Below are positions 1 through 6,108 of a stretch of DNA of 13,041 nt, in pieces. Position 1 is the first letter of the stretch. Every line of letters starts with the position of its first letter. The notes beneath the pieces were generated by a model. That model was not told the DNA's origin. It searched no databases and saw only the letters and a program-made list of their open reading frames with translations. This stretch comes from Spirochaetes bacterium GWF1_49_6 (GTDB lineage Bacteria > Spirochaetota > Brevinematia > Brevinematales > GWF1-51-8), in NCBI GenBank assembly GCA_001829395.1, contig MIBD01000197.1, positions 3,006 through 16,046 of the forward strand, read 5' to 3'. A program made the position numbers and the translations under genes.

Positions 1-113
1 CCGATTATCATTGTCTCAGCCGGTAATTTGGACTTCACATAGAGCAGGTTCGCGCGGATTGCATCGATATTGATTTCCGCCCAGACGGGACGGTGAGATT
101 TACTGAGATACAT
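1..113 (-). CDS. alr: Alanine racemase, N-terminal fragment (cut by window edge)
   Basis: Only the first 37 codons are present and the gene continues off the left edge. The reading begins with ATG at 111-113 and contains RPVWAEINIDAIRANLLYVK. This matches the usual start of PLP-dependent alanine racemases (R-P-x-W-x-E-I-x-x-D-A-I-x-x-N), in which the lysine that binds PLP follows shortly after. A GGGAG SD sequence lies 7 bases upstream of the ATG. The gene starts 15 bases after the nrnA stop, so it is probably the distal gene of the rimP-nusA operon. In the family the enzyme interconverts L- and D-alanine for peptidoglycan synthesis in the cytoplasm. The PLP lysine and catalytic tyrosine are outside the window, so the call rests on the N-terminal signature alone. 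Confidence 0.8.
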   Translation of the reverse strand, partial: MYLSKSHRPVWAEINIDAIRANLLYVKSKLPAETMII

Positions 114-128
114 CGGCTACTCCCAAAG

Positions 129-1151
129 TTAATGTTGATAAGCCTGAACTTCGTCTTTGATAAGCCCTAAGAGCCTATCCTTGAAATCATCGAACGGCAT
201 TTCCTGAGTACGGCAGCCCGCCGCGCGCATATGCCCTCCGCCTCCCAGAACCGATGCGATCTTCGCGACATCGACGTCGTACTTGCTTCGCAGGCTCGCG
301 CCGTAGAGGTTGGGCTTTTTCTCCTTGATCAGGAAATACACCGATACAGTGTCAAGCATCCCGAGATGCTCGATCATCGTATCGGTATCTATATCCGAAT
401 AACCGGTAAAATCATCGATTAAGAGATAACTGAATGCGATAGAACTATCCTCGAAAAGCTCCATTCGTGATAACAACAGACTTAATAGCCGTGTATACCC
501 GAGCGATTTCATTAGGTTCAGTTGGATATGGAAGTAGTTCGGGGATATTCCGCGGGATATCAGGTCGGCGGCGATCATATGCACCTCCGGGGAGGTCTGG
601 TCGTAACGGAAAAATCCCGTATCGGTAACAATCGATACGAATAAATCGGACGCCATATCCATGGAAATCTCGATACTATTGATGCGGAAGAAATAATAAA
701 GTATTTCCCCGATACTCGATGCGTTCTCATGGATGATATTCATGTCGCCGAAAAGGGTGTTGCCGAGATGATGGTCGATATTCACGATTTTCATCGAGCC
801 GGTAAAAACATCCGCAACCCCGCCGATACGCGGGAGGTCGCCGGAATCCACCACGATGACCAGATCGTACTCTGAGGAGTTTATCTTATTCTCACTGAGC
901 GTTTTTATCATGTGCGTATTCGGCAGAAAGCGCAGGAAAGCGGGCAACGGGTCCTCGTCCAGAAGGATGTATTTTTTCCCGATGCGTTCGAAGTATTCCC
1001 CCAACGCAAGCTGACTGCCGATATTATCCCCGTCGGGATTGATATGACCTGTGACGATGATCCCGCGCGACGCGAGTATATGTGCGTTCAGGAGCTTTAA
1101 TTCATCGGCAAGGGAATCACTCAGGTTGAGATTCATCGACTGAATCGTCAC
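129..1151 (-). CDS. nrnA: DHH/DHHA1 phosphoesterase, NrnA-type (nanoRNase / pAp phosphatase)
   Basis: A 340-residue protein with the full DHH-DHHA1 layout. GHINPDGDNIGS (35-46) supplies the metal-binding H36, D40 and D42. VDSGD holds D102, the DHH triad is D126-H127-H128, and VTDTGFFRYD follows near 175-184. The C-terminal DHHA1 substrate-binding motif GGGGHMRAAGC is at 303-313. Family members hydrolyse short oligoribonucleotides and/or 3'-phosphoadenosine 5'-phosphate using two Mn ions, and the length is normal. The start is GTG at 1149-1151. AAGGAG lies 7 bases upstream, while the in-frame ATG five codons later has no comparable SD. The gene begins inside the end of rbfA (35-base overlap), which suggests translational coupling. 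The rbfA-nrnA order is common in bacteria, often followed by truB; here alr follows instead. Whether it prefers nanoRNA, pAp or cyclic dinucleotide products cannot be read from sequence. Confidence 0.93.
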   Translation of the reverse strand: MTIQSMNLNLSDSLADELKLLNAHILASRGIIVTGHINPDGDNIGSQLALGEYFERIGKKYILLDEDPLPAFLRFLPNTHMIKTLSENKINSSEYDLVIVVDSGDLPRIGGVADVFTGSMKIVNIDHHLGNTLFGDMNIIHENASSIGEILYYFFRINSIEISMDMASDLFVSIVTDTGFFRYDQTSPEVHMIAADLISRGISPNYFHIQLNLMKSLGYTRLLSLLLSRMELFEDSSIAFSYLLIDDFTGYSDIDTDTMIEHLGMLDTVSVYFLIKEKKPNLYGASLRSKYDVDVAKIASVLGGGGHMRAAGCRTQEMPFDDFKDRLLGLIKDEVQAYQH

Positions 1152-1497
1152 CGGTTATCTCCTTCATTTTGTTTGTTATCCGTACAGTATCCTCGATCAT
1201 ATGCGAGCGTTTAAACTCGATGGTGGGCGCGAATTTCAGCCGGAGATTTTTACTGACAACGGAACTGATAAATCCGCCGGCGTTGTTCAATGCCGCCAGA
1301 GTCTTGATATTATGAACCTCGTTGGAGCTGTATAGACTGACCTCGACCTTCATGTAGTGCAGATCCTTGGAGAGTTCGCAGTCCAGCACAGTGACCATCG
1401 ATAGAAGCCGGGGGTCTTTTACTTCGGTGCAGACGGCCTGGCTGACTTCTTTTATCAGCGTTTTGTTCAGCCGCTGCATCCTGATTTTATTCGACAT
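1117..1497 (-). CDS. rbfA: 30S ribosome-binding factor A
   Basis: A 126-residue single-domain protein. It shows the RbfA KH-like fold signature: an N-terminal helix (RMQRLNKTLIKEVSQAV), then KDPRLLSMVTVLDCELSKDL and a later LRLKFAPTIEFKR segment. Family members bind the 30S subunit near the 3' end of 16S rRNA and the helix 1 region during late maturation and cold adaptation. The start ATG at 1495-1497 has AGGAGG 5 bases upstream, and that SD overlaps the infB stop (TAG at 1507-1509), leaving only 9 bases between the genes. The last 35 bases also encode the start of nrnA in another frame, producing an acidic tail (DDSVDESQPE). The infB-rbfA order is one of the most conserved in bacteria and supports the call. 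Confidence 0.95.
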   Translation of the reverse strand: MSNKIRMQRLNKTLIKEVSQAVCTEVKDPRLLSMVTVLDCELSKDLHYMKVEVSLYSSNEVHNIKTLAALNNAGGFISSVVSKNLRLKFAPTIEFKRSHMIEDTVRITNKMKEITGDDSVDESQPE

Positions 1498-1506
1498 GCC
1501 GTCCTC

Positions 1507-3963
1507 CTAACTGCTCGCGGGCTTTTTGCCGTCGGGAGAGGTGAAGAGTTTTTTCTCTTTTTTCTCGGACGTGTAGCATTCGAGTATATCGCCTTTCTTA
1601 AAGTTATCGAAGTTCGTGAAACTGATACCGCAGTCGAAACCCATTTGGACTTCGGTCGCGTCTTCCTGGAAGCGTTTCATCGCGGATATCTTACCTTCCC
1701 AGTATTGGACGTCGTCGCGGTAGAGGCGGACAAGGTTGCCCTTACGGATAAATCCTTCGGTGACGAAGCATCCCGCGACCTTACCGATATCCTTAATGCG
1801 GAAGACTTCTCTGATCTCCGCGGTACCGATCACATTTTCGATCACCTCCGGCGTCAGCATCCCTTCGAGGATAGCCTTCACGAAGTCGATGAGTTCGTAG
1901 ATAATCGCGAAGCGTTTGATGGGAATCCCCTCGGATTCGGCCTTCTCCTTCGCCATCGTGTCCACACGGACGCGGAACGCCAGCACTAATGTGCGGGATT
2001 CCTCGGTGACCGCCGTCGCGGACGCGAGCATAATATCGCTCTCCGTCACAGCGCCGATTCCCGCGTGTATGATATTAATATCGATTTCCTCGTTCTGGAG
2101 CTTGGTGAGAGAGTACTTGATCGCTTCCACCGAGCCGTCCACATCGGCCTTCACGATAATCTTTAATTCCTTCAGGTTAGGGGTGGAAAGTTTGTCCATC
2201 GCCTGCTGAATCTGTATTTTCTTGATATTCTGGTTGTCGTCCATCTTCTTGAGATTCTTCCGTTTCGACGAAATATCCTTGGCGATCTCCTCGTTTTCTA
2301 CCACGAAGAACTTATCGCCCGCGCTCGGAACATCGTTGAAGCCCATGATCTCGACCGGCTGCGAGGGAAGCCCTATCTCGATTTTATTTCCCATATCGTC
2401 GAACATCGCGCGTACTTTTCCCATCGTCGTACCGACGACAAAACAGTCGCCGATCTGAATTTTTCCGGTGCGGATAACCACAGTGGCGATCGCACCCTTT
2501 CCTATATCCATCTCGGACTCGACTACGAAGCCTACGCCGCGTTTGTTGGGATTGCCGCGCAGTTCCATCACCTCCGCGCGAAGCAGGATGGCCTCGAGCA
2601 GGGTATCGATACCGGTCTTTTTCAACGCGGATACCTCGACAAACTGGGTATCGCCGCCCCATTCCTCGGACAACAGACCCTGTTCGGCGAGCTGCTGCTT
2701 GAGACGTTCGGGGTTGGCGCCCGGAAGGTCCATTTTATTGATAGCGACAATAATCGGTACTTTTGCGGCCTTGGAATGATTGATCGCTTCTACCGTCTGG
2801 GGCATCGCGCCCTCTGCGGCGGATACGACCAATATGACGATATCGGTGACTTCGGCTCCGCGCGCGCGCATCGCGGTAAACGCCTCATGGCCGGGGGTGT
2901 CGAGGAATACGAGTTGTCCGCGAGGGGTGCTGACACGGTACGCGCCGATATGCTGGGTGATACCGCCGCTCTCGTGCTCGACCACATTGGTATTACGGAT
3001 GGCGTCGAGAAGACTGGTCTTACCGTGGTCGACATGCCCCATAACCGTAACGATCGGCGGCCTCTGCATCAGGTCTGCATCGGTATCCTCTTCCTCTTTA
3101 ACAATGACCTCTTCTTTGAGGCTCTTGATCTTGACTTTACAGTTGAATTCCGACGCGAGAATCAAAGCGGTGTCCGCATCGATATTGTCGTTGATAGTGG
3201 CGCTCACACCGAGCGTCATCAGTTTTTGTATCAGGAGGCTGGCTTTCATCTGCATCTTGCGTGCCATATCGGAAATTTTAACGACTTCCCCGATCTCTAT
3301 TTCATCGGGAATTACGACCTCTCCCTTCTTTTGCCGCATGAGCATGGAATTCTGCATCTTGGAGAGGAAAATCTCCTCCTGTCGCTTTTTGATCTCTTCC
3401 TTCGACAAAGGAGCGTCTTTTTTCTTAGCGGTAACATTACTAAAATGACGGTTGCGGTTGGACTGATCCTTACCCGCCGCCGCTCCGGCCGCTGGAGTGC
3501 TTCCGGGCGCGCCTGCTCCGCCGGGTCCTCCGGGACGGTAACCACCTTGTCCGCCGGGACGATATCCGCCGGGCGCGCCCTGTCCTCCGGGACGATAGCC
3601 GCCGGTAGAGCCTTGTCCTCCGGGACGGTATCCGCCGGGTGCGCCCTGTCCTCCGGGACGGTAACCGCCGGGTGCGCCCTGTCCTCCGGGACGCGGGGTA
3701 AAGGGTCTGGGATAAGGTGTTTTATTTGTTGAAAATTGGGTCTTTTTTACGCCAAGACCATCACGCGCGGGGGGAGTCGGCGTGAACGGTTTATTCGGAA
3801 GGGTATCCGGGACTGTAGTATCCGGTACCTGATTCTCCGGCAGCGGACTGACAGGCGGCTTTGTCTCCTTGGTATCCGAGACGTTTTGTGCCGCTTTGGA
3901 ATCCGATTTTACTTTCAGCTTGATTATTTTTTTCTTCTTTGGGTCTTGGCCGTTATCAGGCAT
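1507..3963 (-). CDS. infB: Translation initiation factor IF-2
   Basis: An 818-residue translational GTPase that brings initiator fMet-tRNA to the 30S subunit. The basic N-terminus (KKKKIIKLKVK) is followed by a Pro-rich stretch, then a Gly/Arg/Pro/Tyr tandem-repeat arm (91-149). Next come a single IF2_N helical domain (about 215-280) and the G domain. G1 is GHVDHGKT at 309-316, G3 is DTPGHEAF from 355, G4 is NKMD at 409-412, and G5 is SALKK from 445. Domains II, III and IV fill the rest, with the C-terminal beta-barrel binding the fMet-tRNA acceptor end. No GTPase residue is missing. The start ATG at 3961-3963 has AGGAGG 7 bases upstream. The gene lies 36 bases after nusA. The repeat arm is lineage-variable and absent from many IF2s. 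Internal starts giving shorter isoforms, as in E. coli IF2, are possible, but I did not identify one. Confidence 0.98.
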   Translation of the reverse strand: MPDNGQDPKKKKIIKLKVKSDSKAAQNVSDTKETKPPVSPLPENQVPDTTVPDTLPNKPFTPTPPARDGLGVKKTQFSTNKTPYPRPFTPRPGGQGAPGGYRPGGQGAPGGYRPGGQGSTGGYRPGGQGAPGGYRPGGQGGYRPGGPGGAGAPGSTPAAGAAAGKDQSNRNRHFSNVTAKKKDAPLSKEEIKKRQEEIFLSKMQNSMLMRQKKGEVVIPDEIEIGEVVKISDMARKMQMKASLLIQKLMTLGVSATINDNIDADTALILASEFNCKVKIKSLKEEVIVKEEEDTDADLMQRPPIVTVMGHVDHGKTSLLDAIRNTNVVEHESGGITQHIGAYRVSTPRGQLVFLDTPGHEAFTAMRARGAEVTDIVILVVSAAEGAMPQTVEAINHSKAAKVPIIVAINKMDLPGANPERLKQQLAEQGLLSEEWGGDTQFVEVSALKKTGIDTLLEAILLRAEVMELRGNPNKRGVGFVVESEMDIGKGAIATVVIRTGKIQIGDCFVVGTTMGKVRAMFDDMGNKIEIGLPSQPVEIMGFNDVPSAGDKFFVVENEEIAKDISSKRKNLKKMDDNQNIKKIQIQQAMDKLSTPNLKELKIIVKADVDGSVEAIKYSLTKLQNEEIDINIIHAGIGAVTESDIMLASATAVTEESRTLVLAFRVRVDTMAKEKAESEGIPIKRFAIIYELIDFVKAILEGMLTPEVIENVIGTAEIREVFRIKDIGKVAGCFVTEGFIRKGNLVRLYRDDVQYWEGKISAMKRFQEDATEVQMGFDCGISFTNFDNFKKGDILECYTSEKKEKKLFTSPDGKKPASS
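3517..3693 (-). repeat. In-frame 33-base tandem repeat coding for GGYRPGGQGAP units in IF2
   Basis: About five imperfect copies of a unit near 33 bases long encode residues 91-149 of IF2. On the plus strand each copy reads around TGTCCTCCGGGACGGTA. Units read GGYRPGGQGAP, with one GGYRPGGQGST variant and a shortened last unit (GGYRPGGPGGAG). The copies closest to the start codon are almost identical, which suggests recent slippage or unequal exchange. The copies toward the conserved core have diverged. The product is an unstructured, positively charged RGG-like arm between the basic N-terminus and the IF2_N domain. Confidence 0.9.
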
Positions 3964-3999
3964 GGAACATCCTCCTAATTATACAAAAAACAGCGTCAT

Positions 4000-5355
4000 T
4001 TACGCTTCCTCTTCTTCTATTTCAACATTAGATTCGATCACTTTCCATAATTCCATCGCGCTGTCGAGCGAGATACCGCAGCGGTTCGCAAGTTCCTCGA
4101 TAGAGAATTCCACGATCTCCACCACATCCTCGAACCCGGCGCTTCTGAGTATCTCCATCTGTTCGGGTGTGAACGGGAGCATATCGATCGGGATTTTCTC
4201 CTCTTCGATTACCTCGACTTCCTCTGTCTCGGAAGTGATACCCAGTATCTGGTCGACCTGGCGCTGTTTCTCCTGTATCTCGACCTCGAACTCGGAATAG
4301 GGACGGAAATGTATCTTCCACCCGGTCACCTTTTCGATCATTTTCTGATGCGACCCGCCTTTACCGATCAACGGCGCGAGAAACTCGTCCGCTACCACGA
4401 TGTGCGCTTCGTGCTTATCCATATCCAAATCGATGTTATATACTTCCGCGATACGGGCTTTCAGTACACGGCTGGCCTTTACGGCATTGGAAATCAGCTG
4501 ACGAGGTTCCTCGTTCCAGCGGATGATCTCGATGCGTTCGCTGCCCAGTTCGCTGCGGATCGGCTTGATACGCGCGCCCTGCTTACCGACTGTCACGCTG
4601 ATCGGGTCGATCGAGTCGTTTACCGTATCGATGACGACCTTACTGACCTCGCCGGGTTTACGCGCGACCGCGCGGATAGTGAACGTCCCATCGTTGATTT
4701 CCGGGATATTCAGGCGGAGGAGCTCCTTAACGAACTCTTCGCGCTTCCGGGAAAGGATCAGCTGCGATTCGCCCTTGCGGGAGAACTGTTTCGCCTCGAG
4801 AAGATAAAACTTTACATTCTCGCCGGTATCGAACGATTCATCCGGAATACATTCGCTATACGGGAGGAACGCCTCGACGCCGCGCGGTTCGAGCGAGATA
4901 AAGTATCCGCCCGAACGGGAGTCGGTCATCGATTTGACCTTGCCGATAAAGACCTGCCCGGTCTTATTCGCGAACTCGTTATATAAAATATCCTTCTGTA
5001 TTTCGTTGACGCGCTGTTTCAGCACCTGCTTCACAATCTGCGCGATCTGTCTGCCGAATTCGGAGACATCGATCGGGATTTTTACGGTATCTCCCGGTTC
5101 GAGCGACTTTTTCTTGGTATACTGCATCCCTTCTTCCGCCGATATCTGAAGCACTTCGTCCTCGACTGTTTCGGCGACTTCTCTTAACTGGAACATATAA
5201 ATCTTTTTATCGATTTTTACTTCGACATTTTCGTAGGTCTTACCGAATTTCTTCTTATAGGCCGTACTCATGGCCTCTTTTAATATTTGTTCTGCTAATT
5301 CTTCCGATATTTTGTTTTCTTTAGCGAATTCTTCGATTATGTCACCTAGTGCCAC
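4000..5355 (-). CDS. nusA: Transcription termination/antitermination factor NusA
   Basis: A 451-residue NusA that binds RNA polymerase near the RNA exit channel and modulates pausing, intrinsic termination and antitermination. The RNAP-binding N-terminal domain covers about 1-125 and the S1 domain about 132-205 (GQVFIGKVKSM ... LILSRKREEF). KH1 (about 225-290) carries the GxxG loop G257-K-Q-G260, and KH2 (about 300-350) has G331-K-G-G334. A single helix-hairpin-helix-like repeat (about 393-443) and an acidic tail (EIEEEEA) end the protein. The KH1 core reads DPISVTVGKQGAR where most NusA proteins have DPVGACVGxxGxR, so that loop is divergent although GxxG is kept. The start is GTG at 5353-5355 with AGGAGG 6 bases upstream, overlapping the rimP stop region. 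The rimP-nusA-infB order is near-universal. NusA is known to autoregulate its operon in E. coli, which makes the hairpin in this operon's leader noteworthy. Confidence 0.97.
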   Translation of the reverse strand: MALGDIIEEFAKENKISEELAEQILKEAMSTAYKKKFGKTYENVEVKIDKKIYMFQLREVAETVEDEVLQISAEEGMQYTKKKSLEPGDTVKIPIDVSEFGRQIAQIVKQVLKQRVNEIQKDILYNEFANKTGQVFIGKVKSMTDSRSGGYFISLEPRGVEAFLPYSECIPDESFDTGENVKFYLLEAKQFSRKGESQLILSRKREEFVKELLRLNIPEINDGTFTIRAVARKPGEVSKVVIDTVNDSIDPISVTVGKQGARIKPIRSELGSERIEIIRWNEEPRQLISNAVKASRVLKARIAEVYNIDLDMDKHEAHIVVADEFLAPLIGKGGSHQKMIEKVTGWKIHFRPYSEFEVEIQEKQRQVDQILGITSETEEVEVIEEEKIPIDMLPFTPEQMEILRSAGFEDVVEIVEFSIEELANRCGISLDSAMELWKVIESNVEIEEEEA

Positions 5356-5367
5356 CGTTTTCCTCCT

Positions 5368-5841
5368 TTATAGGTATTTTTTTATATCCAAATATAGTTC
5401 TGCTTTCGAGATATCGGCGACAGGAATAGTCATTTCCCCGCCCTTCACTTTTAGCTTGAGCTCGGTTCCGTCATAGGCCTCGAGATCGCCGATAATAATG
5501 TTATCCTTCATCCCGTAATTCGCGGGGTTTTTTACTACTACCCTCACGGGTCTGCCCGTAAAATAGGTGTATTCCTTCTTGTGCCCGATCTCGCGTTCCA
5601 GTCCGGGGGATTCGACCACTAGCTGGTACGCCCCGGCGATCAAATCGTCCACATCGAGTCGTTGGGATAACACCCGCGCGACTTTTTCGCAATCCGTAGA
5701 CGAGATATCGCGCTCCCTGTGATGGATGACCACCTTCAGCGTACTGCGGCTTTTCCCGAATACCCATAGGCACTCGAGAGGGATAAACCCTAAAGTCTCG
5801 ACTGTTTCCGATACCAGTTTATTCAGTTTCTCACGGAACAT
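5368..5841 (-). CDS. rimP: Ribosome maturation factor RimP
   Basis: A 157-residue protein of the RimP (YhbC/DUF150) family, needed for 30S subunit maturation. The N-terminal alpha/beta domain carries GKSRSTLKVVIHH, SSTDCEKVARVLSQRLD and the hallmark YQLVVESPGLERE. The C-terminal SH3-like barrel includes PVRVVVKNP and LKLKVKGGEMTIPVADISKAEL. Length is typical. The start ATG at 5839-5841 has AAGGA 7 bases upstream. It is the first gene of the rimP-nusA-infB-rbfA-nrnA-alr operon and is separated from nusA by 12 bases. The leader of about 128 bases between its promoter and its start contains a terminator-like hairpin and a diverged dispersed repeat. Confidence 0.95.
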   Translation of the reverse strand: MFREKLNKLVSETVETLGFIPLECLWVFGKSRSTLKVVIHHRERDISSTDCEKVARVLSQRLDVDDLIAGAYQLVVESPGLEREIGHKKEYTYFTGRPVRVVVKNPANYGMKDNIIIGDLEAYDGTELKLKVKGGEMTIPVADISKAELYLDIKKYL

Positions 5842-5860
5842 TTTTTCATCCTTTTCCGTA

Positions 5861-5892
5861 TCATCACCCTTCGCCCTGCTCAGGATGACAAA
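5861..5892 (-). repeat. Diverged dispersed GTCAT...GCGAAG repeat in the rimP leader
   Basis: On the minus strand this reads TTTGTCATCCTGAG followed by CAGGGCGAAGGGTGATGA. It shares the GTCATnnTGAG start and GGCGAAG core with the two copies at 7385 and 7538, but lacks the GTTAATCCGC middle. It lies inside the transcribed leader of the rimP operon, between the leader hairpin and the rimP SD sequence. Confidence 0.55.
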
Positions 5893-5927
5893 TACCCCGA
5901 CTTTTGTCAGGCAAAACTCCCGTTAAC

Positions 5928-5955
5928 AAAAAAGGAGCTGCAAAACAGCTCCTTT
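5928..5955 (-). terminator. Leader intrinsic terminator (possible attenuator) of the rimP-nusA operon
   Basis: On the minus strand a perfect 10-bp stem (AAAGGAGCTG with CAGCTCCTTT, 5-base loop TTTTG) is followed by further Ts, so that GCAGCTCC leads into a six-T run. This is the classic form of an intrinsic terminator in this direction. On the plus strand the stem is followed by ATTAATT, a poor T tract. It begins about 15 bases after the predicted start site of the operon promoter, so termination would yield a transcript of roughly 42 bases. AAGGAG in the 5' arm lies 5 bases before a possible TTG start (5941-5943) for a six-residue reading frame that ends at 5923-5925 within the terminator; this leader peptide is speculative. 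There is no upstream minus-strand gene it could serve. Confidence 0.72.
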
Positions 5956-5975
5956 ATTAATTCATCAGGTGAAGT

Positions 5976-6004
5976 ATTATAACCGAGATAATTATATTTG
6001 TCAA
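5976..6004 (-). promoter_or_regulatory. Consensus sigma-70 promoter of the rimP-nusA operon
   Basis: Read on the minus strand, the -35 box is TTGACA (5999-6004), followed by exactly 17 bases and a -10 box TATAAT (5976-5981). Both hexamers match consensus perfectly. The predicted transcription start is near 5969, giving a leader of about 128 bases before the rimP ATG. So perfect a promoter with an intrinsic terminator right after it suggests high initiation with control downstream. Confidence 0.85.
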
Positions 6005-6053
6005 ATACCGTTTTATAAATTATGGATTTATTTTACGCAGATGAACCCGCCAC

Positions 6054-6082
6054 TTGATGAAAACACAAATTACTGTTATATT
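6054..6082 (+). promoter_or_regulatory. Sigma-70-like promoter for the exported-protein gene
   Basis: TTGATG (6054-6059), 17 bases, then TATATT (6077-6082). The start site would be near 6089, leaving a leader of about 20 bases with AAGG 6 bases before the ATG at 6109. It is arranged back to back with the stronger rimP operon promoter. Confidence 0.6.
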
Positions 6083-6108
6083 ATTCTAAACGCGATGCAA
6101 GGTCTGCT

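Noticed and set aside
3517..3693. Possible CRISPR or satellite array
   Set aside because: Units are contiguous without spacers, stay in frame and encode the Gly-rich arm of IF2.
2776..3732. 318-residue open frame on the plus strand over infB
   Set aside because: It lies antisense to the fully conserved IF2 coding region, has low-complexity sequence from the repeat arm and no SD, and arises from codon bias.
5928..5955. Bidirectional terminator serving a plus-strand transcript
   Set aside because: The plus-strand side is followed by ATTAATT without a T run, and no plus-strand gene ends upstream in the window.
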